In this document: positions 31,382 to 39,844 of the stretch, piece by piece | Position numbering within the stretch: the stretch's first letter is position 1 | Layout of the letters: each line of letters opens with the position of its first letter | Assembly (NCBI RefSeq): GCF_023630175.1 | Contig: NZ_JALLIN010000010.1 | Location: 100,665 to 164,664 of the forward strand | Length of the DNA: 64,000 nt | Direction of reading: 5' to 3' | Origin: Streptomyces cellostaticus | GTDB lineage: Bacteria; Actinomycetota; Actinomycetes; Streptomycetales; Streptomycetaceae | Program-made: the position numbers and the translations under genes | The notes under the pieces: generated by a model | What the model saw: the letters and a program-made list of their open reading frames with translations, nothing else | Databases searched by the model: none | Told to the model about the DNA's origin: nothing

Positions 31382-32338
31382 ATGCAGGACGTCTCCTCTC
31401 TGGTGGCCCAGGCCAGGGAAGGCCGGCCGCGGGCCGTGGCCCGGCTGATCTCCTTGGTGGAGGGGGCGTCCCCGCAACTGAGGGAGGTCATGGCGGCGCT
31501 CGCCCCGCTGACCGGCAGCGCCTACGTCGTGGGCCTGACCGGTTCGCCCGGCGTCGGCAAGTCGACCTCCACCTCCGCCCTCGTCACGGCGTACCGCAAG
31601 CAGGGCAGGCGGGTCGGCGTCCTGGCCGTCGACCCGTCGTCGCCCTTCTCCGGGGGCGCCCTGCTGGGTGACCGCGTCCGCATGTCGGACCACGCCTCCG
31701 ACCCCGGTGTCTACATCCGCTCGATGGCCACCCGGGGGCACCTGGGCGGTCTGGCCTGGGCGGCCCCGCAGGCGATCCGCGTCCTGGACGCGGCGGGCTG
31801 CGACGTGATCCTGGTGGAGACGGTCGGCGTCGGCCAGTCCGAGGTGGAGATCGCCTCCCAGGCGGACACGTCCGTGGTCCTGCTCGCCCCGGGCATGGGC
31901 GACGGGATCCAGGCGGCCAAGGCCGGCATTCTCGAGATCGGTGACGTCTACGTGGTCAACAAGGCCGACCGCGACGGCGCCGACGCCACGGCCCGCGAAC
32001 TGAACCACATGCTGGGCCTGGGCGAGGCCCGCGGCCCCGGTGACTGGCGCCCGCCCATCGTCAAGACGGTCGCGGCCCGGGCCGAGGGCGTGGACGAGGT
32101 GGTGGAGGCCCTGGAGAAGCACCGGGCCTGGATGGAGGAGCACGGCGTCCTGGCCGAGCGCCGCAGGGCCCGCGCGTCCCGCGAGGTGGAGACCATCGCG
32201 GTCACGGCCCTGCGCGAGCGGATCGGGGACCTGCACGGCGACCGCCGGCTCAGCGCCCTGGCCGAGCGCATCGTGGCGGGCGACCTCGACCCCTACCGCG
32301 CGGCGGACGAACTGGTGGCGGGACTGACGGAGGGCTGA
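31382..32338 (+). CDS. meaB: MeaB, GTPase chaperone of B12-dependent acyl-CoA mutase
   Basis: This 318-residue G3E-family GTPase loads and protects adenosylcobalamin in methylmalonyl-CoA or related mutases. It contains the P-loop GLTGSPGVGKSTSTSAL (about 46-62), VLAVDPSSPFSGGALLGDRV, LVETVGVGQSEVEIA and the guanine-specificity motif NKADR. ATG 31382 follows GGAG at 31371-31374. In this genome the likely partners include IcmA at 36956. A weak GC hairpin (32353-32387) follows the stop. Confidence 0.95.
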   Translation: MQDVSSLVAQAREGRPRAVARLISLVEGASPQLREVMAALAPLTGSAYVVGLTGSPGVGKSTSTSALVTAYRKQGRRVGVLAVDPSSPFSGGALLGDRVRMSDHASDPGVYIRSMATRGHLGGLAWAAPQAIRVLDAAGCDVILVETVGVGQSEVEIASQADTSVVLLAPGMGDGIQAAKAGILEIGDVYVVNKADRDGADATARELNHMLGLGEARGPGDWRPPIVKTVAARAEGVDEVVEALEKHRAWMEEHGVLAERRRARASREVETIAVTALRERIGDLHGDRRLSALAERIVAGDLDPYRAADELVAGLTEG

Positions 32339-32409
32339 CCGCCGGGTGGCCCGGGTGCGGCCCCTCCCGGGGCGTGGGCCCGCACCCGCGCCCCGGAGGT
32401 CGGCCGCCC

Positions 32410-32886
32410 TCAGGGACGCCCGCGCTGCCCTCTCAGGTGCTCGGCGATGGGCTTGAGCGCCTTGTCCAGCTCGGTCAGGGCGTCGGGCGACAGCAGGTCT
32501 ATGAAGTGCCTGCGCACCGATGCCACGTGGTGCGGCGCGACCTTCCGCATCGTCTCCATGCCGTGCTCCGTCAGCACGGCGTACAGCCCCCGCCGGTCGG
32601 ACTCGCAGTTCTCGCGCCGCACCAGGTCCGCGTTCTCCATCCGCGTGATCTGGTGCGAGAGCCGGCTCTTCGACTGCAGCGTCGCGGACGCGAGGTCGCT
32701 CATGCGCATCCGCACGTCGTCCGACTCGGACAGATTCACAAGAATCTCGTAGTCGTTCATCGTCAGGCCGAACGGCTGCAGATCTCTTTCGAGCTGGTAC
32801 GTCAACAGCCTGTTGACCTCCAGGTGGGTGCGCCAGGCGCACTGCTCCGCATCGGTCAGCCAGCGCGTGGCCGTCTCGGTCTCCAT
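32410..32886 (-). CDS. MarR family transcriptional regulator
   Basis: This 158-residue regulator has a winged helix-turn-helix (MRMSDLASATLQSKSRLSHQ, ITRMENADLVRRENCESDRRG with the MarR wing) and long N- and C-terminal dimerisation helices (LTYQLERDLQPFGLTMNDYE). It faces meaB convergently (72 bp). The target genes are not evident from position. The start is ATG 32886. Confidence 0.9.
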   Translation of the reverse strand: METETATRWLTDAEQCAWRTHLEVNRLLTYQLERDLQPFGLTMNDYEILVNLSESDDVRMRMSDLASATLQSKSRLSHQITRMENADLVRRENCESDRRGLYAVLTEHGMETMRKVAPHHVASVRRHFIDLLSPDALTELDKALKPIAEHLRGQRGRP

Positions 32887-32980
32887 GAATGAAGTCTACC
32901 TAAGAAGTTGAATGACGAACTACTTCGGATGGTGTGACGGTGCGCACGCGTTCGAGCCGTCACACTCCGCAGACTACCGC

Positions 32981-33787
32981 TCACAGCCCGAAGCGACGCT
33001 GGAGGTCCCCGAGCTGTCCGGGAAGGCGCGGTGCGCCCGACGATTGCGGACCGTGTCCGCCCGGTGCCGCTCCGCCACCGCCGGGAACCCCCGGTTCGGG
33101 CGGAACCGCCCCTGTCGCCTGTTCCGCCATGAGCGTCTCACTCGACTGGAGCAGGACCGTCCCGGCGCCCACGAACTCGAACTGGTGCTCCTCGCCGGAA
33201 GCCCCGCCCAGGCCCGTCATCGCACGTAGACCGCCCATCACACCTGTCAGATACCCGTGGTCGTAGTGATGACACGGTGACGGGCAGTCGGCCCACCCGA
33301 CCAGTGCCTGGGGGTCCACCCGGATCGGGGGCTCCAGGAAGACCACCGGACCGTTAGATGCGGCCACGAACTTTCCGGTTCCGATGAGTGTCAGAAAACC
33401 GGGCACGATCGACTGCTTGAGCGCGAGACTTGGCTGAAAAGCGAGCAGATTGCCCGCGCGAATGGTCAAGTTCCCGTCGTCCAGGTCGTACGAGTTGACG
33501 TCGAAGGCCCGGTCGGCCAGCAGCATCTTCCCGGAGCCGGCCGCCACGACCCAGTCGCTCGCGTGCAGTGGCGAATGGAACGACGTGCGGACAAGTCGGT
33601 CGAGTCGGCCGTGCCCGATGCCGTTGAACTCGATCGCCCCGTAGTAGGCGATCATCTTCCCCTTCTGCAGGAACCACTCCCCGCCCCTGAGCTCGACGCA
33701 GAACGTGTAGTCGCCGACGTTGTCGTCGGCGGGCAGGGACACCGGGTCGTGCACCACGGGGCCGCCGGGGCTTCCGTACGCGCTCAC
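32981..33787 (-). CDS. AIM24/TRAP-like family protein (third of three)
   Basis: This 268-residue protein has the AIM24 beta-helix fold: LQKGKMIAYYGAIEFNGIGH, DVNSYDLDDGNLTIRAGNLL, RVDPQALVGWADC and EHQFEFVGAGTVLLQSSE are the family landmarks. It carries a C-terminal Pro/Gly/Gln tail (about 45 residues) not present in its two neighbours. The GTG start overlaps the stop of the gene downstream (GTGA at 33787-33784). As the genes read leftwards it is the last cistron by position but begins upstream of none; the three genes form one overlapping run. Function is unknown in bacteria. Confidence 0.85.
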   Translation of the reverse strand: MSAYGSPGGPVVHDPVSLPADDNVGDYTFCVELRGGEWFLQKGKMIAYYGAIEFNGIGHGRLDRLVRTSFHSPLHASDWVVAAGSGKMLLADRAFDVNSYDLDDGNLTIRAGNLLAFQPSLALKQSIVPGFLTLIGTGKFVAASNGPVVFLEPPIRVDPQALVGWADCPSPCHHYDHGYLTGVMGGLRAMTGLGGASGEEHQFEFVGAGTVLLQSSETLMAEQATGAVPPEPGVPGGGGAAPGGHGPQSSGAPRLPGQLGDLQRRFGL

Positions 33788-34434
33788 AGCTTCTCCTCCG
33801 AGGCCTGGACGTACACCGTGCCGCTGCCGCTCAGTTCGAGCTGGAACGCCTCCCCCGAGCCGCGGCCCACCATCTCCCGCCAGCCGAGGGCGGTGGACAG
33901 CCTGTTGCGCACCTCGCCGTGGTGGGCGACGTAGGCCTGCGGGTCCACGTGCACCGGGCGCTGCGGGGTGATCGGGATCTCGAAGACGCCGCCGTGCGCC
34001 ATCACGGCCACCGAGCCCCGGCCCTGGAGGGTGGTGGTGAACAGGCCCTGCCCGGTCGCCTGGCCGCGCACCAGGCCCATCACCCCGCCCTGGGAACCCA
34101 TGAACATCGTGCCCTGCCGGAGCGTGCCCTCGAAGGCGAGCAGGCGGTCGGCCTCGACGTAGAGGGTGTCGCCGGTGAGTTCGACGACGTGGACGTGGTG
34201 GCCGCCGTGCCCGAAGAAGACCGTGCCGCTGCCCTCGACGGACATCAGCGGGGTCGCCTCGCCGGCCACCCGCCGCCCGATCATGGACATCAGGCCGCCC
34301 TGGCCGCCCCGGACGTCGGGGGTGAAGGACACCTCGCCCCGGTAGGCGAGCATCGCCCCGCGCTGGCTGAACAGCCGCTGCCCGGGCAGCACGGACGCCT
34401 CGACCATCTTGCTGTTGATCTCCCGGAAGGTCAT
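33784..34434 (-). CDS. AIM24 family protein (middle of three)
   Basis: This 216-residue AIM24 protein starts at ATG 34434 (MTFREINSKMVEASVLPGQR). It has the repeated strands QRGAMLAYRGEVSFTPDVRG, VEADRLLAFEGTLRQGTMFM and HVDPQAYVAHHGEVRNRLST, and ends with the usual ELSGSGTVYVQASEEKL. The family has duplicated beta-prism-like halves. The preceding gene ends 1 nt upstream of its start, consistent with one transcript. No signal peptide is seen, so it is probably cytoplasmic. Confidence 0.87.
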   Translation of the reverse strand: MTFREINSKMVEASVLPGQRLFSQRGAMLAYRGEVSFTPDVRGGQGGLMSMIGRRVAGEATPLMSVEGSGTVFFGHGGHHVHVVELTGDTLYVEADRLLAFEGTLRQGTMFMGSQGGVMGLVRGQATGQGLFTTTLQGRGSVAVMAHGGVFEIPITPQRPVHVDPQAYVAHHGEVRNRLSTALGWREMVGRGSGEAFQLELSGSGTVYVQASEEKL

Positions 34435-34435
34435 C

Positions 34436-35068
34436 TCACAGGTCCCCCGCGATCGTGTCGCGCTCACTCGGCTGGACGTACACCAGCCCGTCGCCCTCGA
34501 AGCGGATCTGGAAGGCCTCGCCGCCGCCCTCCCCGAAGAGGGTGCGGAACGTCACCCCGGACTGGAAGGTCTGCCGCACGTCGCCCTGGTGGGCGACGTA
34601 GGCGCCCGGGTCGACGATCAGCGGGTACTGCGGGCTGACCCGGAGCACCACCGCCGGTCCGTCCGACAGGACGGCCGCCTGCCCGTGGCCCTCGACGGTC
34701 GTCGTGAACAGCCCGTTGCCCTGCGAGGCGCCGCGCATCCCGGTGAACGTCGTGCCCGTGCGCAGCCCCGCGTCGGTCGCGAGCAGGTTGCCCGACTCGA
34801 CGTAGAGCTTGTCCCCGCGCAGGCCGACCAGGTTGATCTCCGCGGCCCGGTCCGCGAACCAGCAGGTCCCCTGCCCCCTCACCTCCATCACCGTCATCTG
34901 CTCGCCGGTGAGCCGCCGGGTCACCATCCCGCGCAGCCCCTCGCCGCCGCCGCTCAGCCTCTTGAAGGTCATCTGCCCGTCGTACGCGACCATCGAGCCG
35001 TTCTTCGCCTTGACGGCGTCCCCGGTCATGTCGACGGCGAGCACCTTGCTTCCCTGAAGTCGGAACAT
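34436..35068 (-). CDS. AIM24 family protein (first of three)
   Basis: This 210-residue AIM24 protein begins [20 protein letters not shown] and ends [18 protein letters not shown]. The landmarks [40 protein letters not shown] and [20 protein letters not shown] line up with the middle paralogue. The ATG at 35068 is the likely start; a GTG at 35074 is also in frame. It is the first gene of the three-gene run and is divergent from the DUF3817 gene at 35237. Confidence 0.87.
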   Translation of the reverse strand: MFRLQGSKVLAVDMTGDAVKAKNGSMVAYDGQMTFKRLSGGGEGLRGMVTRRLTGEQMTVMEVRGQGTCWFADRAAEINLVGLRGDKLYVESGNLLATDAGLRTGTTFTGMRGASQGNGLFTTTVEGHGQAAVLSDGPAVVLRVSPQYPLIVDPGAYVAHQGDVRQTFQSGVTFRTLFGEGGGEAFQIRFEGDGLVYVQPSERDTIAGDL

Positions 35069-35236
35069 CGCCACGCAGGGAAAGTAGCGGCGGGCCGGGT
35101 GGGGGGAACAGGGCCCACGGGTGGAGAACGACCCTGAGCGCTCCCCCAGGAGCGTGGTTTGCCAGAATGGAGTCGGCTTGTGCGTGTGTTCACAAAGCAG
35201 CCGGCCCGTCGTCGCAACTCCCACCGAAGGTGATCC

Positions 35237-35581
35237 GTGGACATCAAGACCGCCTCCGCCCTCCGCCGCCTCCGCCTGGTCTCCGCTCCGGAGGCCGTGT
35301 CCTTCCTGGTCCTGCTCGTCTGCTCGGTGCTGAAGCGGACCACGGACTTCAACGCGGTGCCCGTGATGGGCGCGGTCCACGGCGTGCTGTTCGTCCTGTA
35401 CGTGCTCTTCTGGGCGGACGCCTGGAACCGTGCCAAGTGGGGCTTCGGCACCGCGGCCCTCTACTTCGTCCTGTCCGTGCTGCCCACCGGCGGGTTCTTC
35501 GCGGAGCGCAGGCTGCGCCGCGAGGCCGAGAGCGCCGTCATCGCCGCCCGCGCCCGCAAGGAAGGGGTCGTGAACGCATGA
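35237..35581 (+). CDS. DUF3817 family integral membrane protein
   Basis: This 114-residue protein has three hydrophobic segments ([56 protein letters not shown]), with the family motifs HG-x-LF-x-LY and [11 protein letters not shown]. It starts at GTG 35237 after GAAGGTGA. It overlaps the next gene by 4 nt (ATGA). A paralogue lies at 36509. The function of the family is unknown. Confidence 0.87.
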   Translation: MDIKTASALRRLRLVSAPEAVSFLVLLVCSVLKRTTDFNAVPVMGAVHGVLFVLYVLFWADAWNRAKWGFGTAALYFVLSVLPTGGFFAERRLRREAESAVIAARARKEGVVNA

Positions 35582-35871
35582 TCGTCGCCTTCTCCGTGAC
35601 GCCCCTGGGCGTCGGCGAGGACGTGGGGGAGTACGTCGCCGACGCCGTGCGGGTGGTCCGCGATTCGGGGCTGCCCCATCGCACCGACGCCATGTTCACC
35701 TCCGTCGAGGGGGAGTGGGACGAGGTCATGGACGTCGTCCGGCGGGCGGTCGCCGCCGTGGAGGCGCGGGCTCCGCGGGTCTCGCTCGTCCTCAAGGCGG
35801 ACATCCGGCCCGGCGTGACCGACGGCCTGACCTCCAAGGTCGAGACCGTCGAACGGCACCTCGCGGGCTGA
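35578..35871 (+). CDS. MTH1187/YqgV family thiamine-binding-like protein
   Basis: This 97-residue protein ([60 protein letters not shown]) matches the MTH1187 family (DUF77). Members of this family form a ferredoxin-like fold, and some bind thiamine or a pyrimidine precursor. It overlaps the DUF3817 gene by 4 nt and so is translationally coupled to it. Confidence 0.88.
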   Translation: MIVAFSVTPLGVGEDVGEYVADAVRVVRDSGLPHRTDAMFTSVEGEWDEVMDVVRRAVAAVEARAPRVSLVLKADIRPGVTDGLTSKVETVERHLAG

Positions 35872-35920
35872 CCCGCCCCGCACGCGTGGCCGCCGGGTGA
35901 CCGAAAGCCGAGACAGGGCT

Positions 35921-35947
35921 GACCGGCATATGACCGGCCGGTAGGGT
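35921..35947 (+). promoter_or_regulatory. promoter/operator candidate of the second MarR gene
   Basis: GACCGGC occurs twice (35921-35927 and 35932-35938), 11 bp apart, and ACCGGCCGGT (35933-35942) is a perfect 10-bp palindrome. The -10-like TAGGGT (35942-35947) overlaps it, 8 nt before the GTG start. A repressor bound here would block the promoter, which suggests autoregulation by the MarR protein. Confidence 0.45.
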
Positions 35948-35955
35948 CTGCTGAC

Positions 35956-36465
35956 GTGCCCAAGCCTCTCAGCCTCCCCTTCGACCCCATCGCGCGCGCC
36001 GACGAGCTCTGGAAGCAGCGCTGGGGAAACGTGCCCGCGATGGCCGCGATCACCTCGATCATGCGGGCGCAGCAGATCCTGCTGGCCGAGGTCGACGCGG
36101 TGGTCAAGCCGTACGGACTGACCTTCGCGCGCTACGAGGCGCTGGTGCTGCTCACCTTCTCCAAGGCGGGCGAGCTGCCGATGTCCAAGATCGGCGAGCG
36201 GCTCATGGTGCACCCGACCTCGGTGACGAACACCGTGGACCGGCTGGTCAGGTCCGGTCTGGTGGCCAAGCGCCCCAACCCCAACGACGGCCGCGGCACG
36301 CTCGCCGTCATCACGGAGAAGGGCCGCGAGGTGGTCGACGCGGCCACCCGCGACCTGATGGCGATGGACTTCGGCCTCGGGGCCTACGACGCCGAGGAGT
36401 GCGCGGAGATCTTCGCCATGCTGCGCCCCCTGCGGATCGCGGCGCACGACTTCGACGAGGGGTGA
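35956..36465 (+). CDS. MarR family transcriptional regulator
   Basis: This 169-residue regulator begins at GTG 35956 (VPKPLSLPFDPIARADELWK). The winged helix (MSKIGERLMVHPTSVTNTVD, RLVRSGLVAKRPNPNDGRGT) and flanking helices are intact. There is almost no leader RNA between the -10-like TAGGGT and the start. It lies between two DUF3817 genes and upstream of icmA; acyl-CoA or related metabolism is one possible target, but that is inference only. Confidence 0.9.
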   Translation: MPKPLSLPFDPIARADELWKQRWGNVPAMAAITSIMRAQQILLAEVDAVVKPYGLTFARYEALVLLTFSKAGELPMSKIGERLMVHPTSVTNTVDRLVRSGLVAKRPNPNDGRGTLAVITEKGREVVDAATRDLMAMDFGLGAYDAEECAEIFAMLRPLRIAAHDFDEG

Positions 36466-36508
36466 CCCGGGGCAGGATCTCCCGGAACGGGCGGTTACGC
36501 TCGACGGC

Positions 36509-36847
36509 ATGAAGAAGAGCGTGCTGACCCGCTACCGCGTCCTGGCCTACGTCACCGGCGTGCTGCTGGTCCTGCTGTGCCTGAGCATGATCGCGAAGTA
36601 CGGGCTGGACATGGACGGTGCCGCCGACGTGACCCGGGTGGTCGCCATCGCGCACGGCTGGCTGTACGTCCTCTACCTGGTCTTCGCCTTCGACCTGGGC
36701 TCCAAGGCGAAGTGGCCGGTCGGCAAGCAGCTCTGGGTGCTGCTCGCGGGCACGATCCCGACGGCCGCCTTCTTCGTCGAGCGCAGGATCAGCCGCGAGC
36801 TGGGGGGCGGGGCCGAGGGCGGGGCCCCGGCCGTCGCCGAGGCCTGA
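36509..36847 (+). CDS. DUF3817 family integral membrane protein (second copy)
   Basis: This is a 112-residue paralogue of the gene at 35237, with three membrane segments (YRVLAYVTGVLLVLLCLSMI, VVAIAHGWLYVLYLVFAFDL, QLWVLLAGTIPTAAFFVERR) and the same HG-W-LY-LY-LVF and FFVERRIS motifs. It follows the MarR gene by 43 nt and is ended by a strong hairpin. Having two DUF3817 genes around one MarR gene is notable. Confidence 0.87.
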   Translation: MKKSVLTRYRVLAYVTGVLLVLLCLSMIAKYGLDMDGAADVTRVVAIAHGWLYVLYLVFAFDLGSKAKWPVGKQLWVLLAGTIPTAAFFVERRISRELGGGAEGGAPAVAEA

Positions 36848-36863
36848 CCGCACGCCTCGTGCC

Positions 36864-36893
36864 GCCGCCGTACGGAACCCGTACGGCGGCTTT
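36864..36893 (+). terminator. rho-independent terminator after the second DUF3817 gene
   Basis: A perfect 12-bp stem (arms GCCGCCGTACGG at 36864-36875 and CCGTACGGCGGC at 36879-36890) with a 3-nt loop AAC is followed by TTT. It isolates the icmA promoter downstream from upstream transcription. Confidence 0.82.
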
Positions 36894-36918
36894 CGACACG
36901 GTCGTGACCCAGTTGGCA

Positions 36919-36948
36919 TCGACATTTACTAGGACGTCCAAGTAAATT
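36919..36948 (+). promoter_or_regulatory. icmA promoter with 24-bp operator-like palindrome
   Basis: A near-perfect palindrome spans 36924-36947. ATTTACT (36924-36930) and AGTAAAT (36941-36947) flank GGACGTCC (36932-36939), and only the pair 36931/36940 fails to match. It fills the spacer between a -35-like TCGACA (36919-36924) and a -10-like TAAATT (36943-36948). The -10 ends 7 nt before the ATG with no Shine-Dalgarno sequence, which implies a leaderless transcript. Size and symmetry suit a TetR-family dimer repressor. Confidence 0.65.
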
Positions 36949-36955
36949 CGATGGT

Positions 36956-38656
36956 ATGGACGCTCACGCCATCGAGGAAGGCCGCCGGCGCTGGCAGGCC
37001 CGTTACGACGCCGCGCGCAAGCGCGACGCAGACTTCACCACGCTCTCCGGCGACCCCGTGGAGCCGGTGTACGGACCCCGGCCCGGGGACGCGTACGAGG
37101 GATTCGAGCGGATCGGGTGGCCCGGGGAGTACCCCTTCACGCGCGGGCTCCACCCGACCGGCTACCGCGGCCGCACCTGGACGATCCGCCAGTTCGCCGG
37201 GTTCGGCAACGCCGAGCAGACCAACGAGCGGTACAAGATGATCCTCGCCGCGGGCGGCGGCGGTCTGTCCGTGGCCTTCGACATGCCGACGCTCATGGGG
37301 CGCGACTCCGACGACCCGCGCTCGCTCGGCGAGGTCGGGCACTGCGGCGTGGCCATCGACTCGGCCGCCGACATGGAGGTCCTGTTCAAGGACATCCCGC
37401 TGGGCGACGTCACCACCTCCATGACGATCAGCGGGCCCGCGGTGCCCGTCTTCTGCATGTACCTGGTCGCCGCCGAGCGGCAGGGCGTGGCCCCGTCGGT
37501 CCTCAACGGCACGCTGCAGACCGACATCTTCAAGGAGTACATCGCCCAGAAGGAGTGGCTCTTCCAGCCGGAGCCCCATCTGCGGCTGATCGGCGACCTG
37601 ATGGAGTACTGTGCGGCCGGCATCCCCGCGTACAAGCCGCTTTCCGTCTCCGGCTACCACATCCGCGAGGCGGGGGCCACGGCCGCGCAGGAGCTGGCGT
37701 ACACGCTCGCGGACGGCTTCGGCTACGTCGAGCTGGGCCTGAGCCGCGGGCTCGACGTGGACGTCTTCGCGCCCGGCCTGTCCTTCTTCTTCGACGCGCA
37801 CGTCGACTTCTTCGAGGAGATCGCCAAGTTCCGCGCCGCCCGGCGGATCTGGGCCCGCTGGATGCGCGACGTGTACGGCGCGAAGAGCGAGAAGGCGCAG
37901 TGGCTGCGCTTCCACACGCAGACCGCGGGCGTCTCGCTGACCGCCCAGCAGCCGTACAACAACGTGGTCCGCACGGCCGTGGAGGCGCTGGCCGCCGTGC
38001 TCGGCGGCACCAACTCGCTGCACACCAACGCGCTGGACGAGACGCTGGCACTGCCCAGCGAGCAGGCCGCCGAGATCGCGCTGCGCACCCAGCAGGTGCT
38101 GATGGAGGAGACCGGCGTCGCCAACGTGGCGGACCCGCTGGGCGGTTCCTGGTACATCGAGCAGCTCACGGACCGGATCGAGGCGGACGCGGAGAAGATC
38201 TTCGAGCAGATCAAGGAGCGGGGGCTCAGGGCGCACCCGGACGGGCGGCACCCCATCGGCCCGATCACCTCCGGAATCCTGCGCGGGATCGAGGACGGCT
38301 GGTTCACCGGCGAGATCGCCGAGTCCGCCTTCCGCTACCAGCGGGCCCTGGAGAAGGGCGAGAAGCGGGTCGTGGGCGTCAACGTCGCCACCGGATCGGT
38401 GACCGGGGACCTGGAGATCCTCCGGGTCAGTCACGAGGTGGAGCGGGAGCAGGTCCGCGTCCTGGGCTCGCGCAAGCAGGCGCGGGACGAGGCCGCGGTG
38501 CGCTCCGCCCTCGCGGACATGCTCGGCGCCGCCCGGTCCGGGGCGAACATGATCGAGCCGATGCTCGACGCGGTACGGGCCGAGGCCACCCTGGGGGAGA
38601 TCTGCGGGGTGCTGCGGGACGAGTGGGGCGTCTACACCGAACCGGCGGGGTTCTAG
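36956..38656 (+). CDS. icmA: isobutyryl-CoA mutase large subunit
   Basis: This 566-residue subunit of the B12-dependent enzyme interconverts isobutyryl-CoA and n-butyryl-CoA. It has the acyl-CoA mutase barrel but no C-terminal cobalamin-binding domain, so it needs a separate small subunit (IcmB), which is not in this window. The residues that set the substrate are isobutyryl-type: Phe80 ([15 protein letters not shown]) replaces the Tyr of methylmalonyl-CoA mutase, and Gln198 (FKEYIAQKE) replaces the Arg that binds the methylmalonyl carboxylate. The length equals that of known IcmA. It feeds butyryl units to metabolism and polyketide synthesis. Confidence 0.92.
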   Translation: MDAHAIEEGRRRWQARYDAARKRDADFTTLSGDPVEPVYGPRPGDAYEGFERIGWPGEYPFTRGLHPTGYRGRTWTIRQFAGFGNAEQTNERYKMILAAGGGGLSVAFDMPTLMGRDSDDPRSLGEVGHCGVAIDSAADMEVLFKDIPLGDVTTSMTISGPAVPVFCMYLVAAERQGVAPSVLNGTLQTDIFKEYIAQKEWLFQPEPHLRLIGDLMEYCAAGIPAYKPLSVSGYHIREAGATAAQELAYTLADGFGYVELGLSRGLDVDVFAPGLSFFFDAHVDFFEEIAKFRAARRIWARWMRDVYGAKSEKAQWLRFHTQTAGVSLTAQQPYNNVVRTAVEALAAVLGGTNSLHTNALDETLALPSEQAAEIALRTQQVLMEETGVANVADPLGGSWYIEQLTDRIEADAEKIFEQIKERGLRAHPDGRHPIGPITSGILRGIEDGWFTGEIAESAFRYQRALEKGEKRVVGVNVATGSVTGDLEILRVSHEVEREQVRVLGSRKQARDEAAVRSALADMLGAARSGANMIEPMLDAVRAEATLGEICGVLRDEWGVYTEPAGF

Positions 38657-38660
38657 CGGC

Positions 38661-38716
38661 GCCTGTCGCGAAGGTCCCGCCTGCCCCGCGGGCGGGGCGG
38701 GACCTTCGCGACAGGC
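38661..38716 (+). terminator. very long perfect hairpin, icmA terminator
   Basis: The arms at 38661-38681 and 38696-38716 are perfectly complementary over 21 bp (beginning GCCTGTCGCGAAGGTCCC), with a 14-nt GC loop. The hairpin starts 5 nt after the icmA stop. Confidence 0.8.
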
Positions 38717-38722
38717 CCGTGA

Positions 38723-38883
38723 GGGCTGTCCCGCGATCCCCGGCGGGCGCACGACGACGGCCACGGCACCTCGCCGCGTTGTCGGATCGCCCGGACCCGA
38801 CCGGTACGGGGACGGCCCTGCGCCGGGCGGCGCACCGCATCCGGCGCCGTGCGCCGACCCACCGGGGATCACGGGACAAGCCC
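38723..38883. mobile_element. MITE-like element, copy 3 (diverged, inverted)
   Basis: This non-coding element of about 161 bp has ends GGGCTGTCCCGCGATCCCCG (from 38723) and CCGGGGATCACGGGACAAGC (from 38862), which are inverse complements apart from one substitution and one extra base. An internal block, ACGGCACCTCGCCGCGTTGT (about 38763), is the exact reverse complement of a block in copy 1 near 8686-8706. It is therefore an inverted, diverged relative of the elements at 8582 and 50234, with different ends. Confidence 0.6.
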
Positions 38884-38996
38884 TTGGCGTCGCGACGGGG
38901 CGAACCCCGCCCGACGCGGCACCGGCGCCACTGTCCGTCGCGGATCGCTCCCCGCTCGCCGGCGGGTCTGTCCGGGAGGGAGCCGGCGCCCTGGCC

Positions 38997-39635
38997 TCAG
39001 GCCTGGACCGCACCGCCGTCCGGCTGGGCGGCCAGGCCGAGCAGCAGTACCCGGGTGAAGCTGTGCACCCAGGCCTCGTCCGCCGGCTTGCCGCTCACCA
39101 GGGTGCGGTGGACCACCGCGCCCGCCACCATGTCGAAGATCAGGTCCACCGTGCGGGACGACTCCGCCGGGTCCGGTTCCGGCGGGAGTTCGCCGCGGCG
39201 CAGGGCCCGGGCGCGGCCCTCCAGGACCAGGCGTATCTGGCGGTCCACGATCGAGGCGCGGATCCGCTCGCGCAGGGGTTCGTCGCGGGTCGCCTCCGCG
39301 ACCACCGCCATCAGGCCACTTCTGGCCTCCGGGCGGGCCAGGATCGCCGCGAACTGGAGCACCACGCCCTCGATGTCGGCGGCCAGACTGCCGCGGTCGG
39401 GCAGTTCGAGCTCGTCGAACAGCTCCGCGACCGCGTCCACCACCAGTTCGTGCTTGCCCGCCCAGCGGCGGTACAGCGTCGTCTTCGCGACCCCCGCCCG
39501 CGTGGCCACGTCGCTCAGGGTCAGCCCCGACCAGCCCAGTTCCACCAGAGCGTCCCGTGTGGCGGCCAGGATCGCGGCGTCCGCGGCGGCGCTGCGCGGG
39601 CGTCCGGTACGGCTGGCGGGGTGGCGGCTCTGCAT
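38997..39635 (-). CDS. TetR family transcriptional regulator
   Basis: This 212-residue regulator has a helix-turn-helix LTLSDVATRAGVAKTTLYRR (about 40-60) and a helical C-terminal domain (TetR_C family, with VDLIFDMVAGAVVHRTLVSG). ATG 39635 (MQSRHPASRTGRPRSAAADA) is chosen over an upstream in-frame start at 39854. It is convergent with icmA (340 bp apart, holding the terminator and the repeat element). A 17-bp palindrome upstream is a likely own operator. It may be the repressor of icmA, but position alone does not show this. Confidence 0.88.
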   Translation of the reverse strand: MQSRHPASRTGRPRSAAADAAILAATRDALVELGWSGLTLSDVATRAGVAKTTLYRRWAGKHELVVDAVAELFDELELPDRGSLAADIEGVVLQFAAILARPEARSGLMAVVAEATRDEPLRERIRASIVDRQIRLVLEGRARALRRGELPPEPDPAESSRTVDLIFDMVAGAVVHRTLVSGKPADEAWVHSFTRVLLLGLAAQPDGGAVQA

Positions 39636-39718
39636 GCGTCGACCATAACCGGCGGAATCTGTGCGGTCGTGAGGGAGATCACCGGAGAGTGGTGTCGCGG
39701 CGCCCCCACATGGCATTA

Positions 39719-39735
39719 CGCTACGGGTCGTAGCG
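39719..39735. promoter_or_regulatory. operator-like palindrome upstream of the TetR gene
   Basis: CGCTACG (39719-39725) and CGTAGCG (39729-39735) are perfect inverted arms around GGT. The site lies 84 nt upstream of the tetR start and 110 nt upstream of the divergent thioredoxin-TPR gene, so one repressor could control both. Confidence 0.5.
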
Positions 39736-39844
39736 AAAGCTCGTGAGGGACGTACACGGGCGACGGACACCGGCGTGGGGTGGGGACCCGGCGCCGACCG
39801 CGGCTTTTTTTCATTCACGCGCCGGGACGGGGGAGGATAGACGC

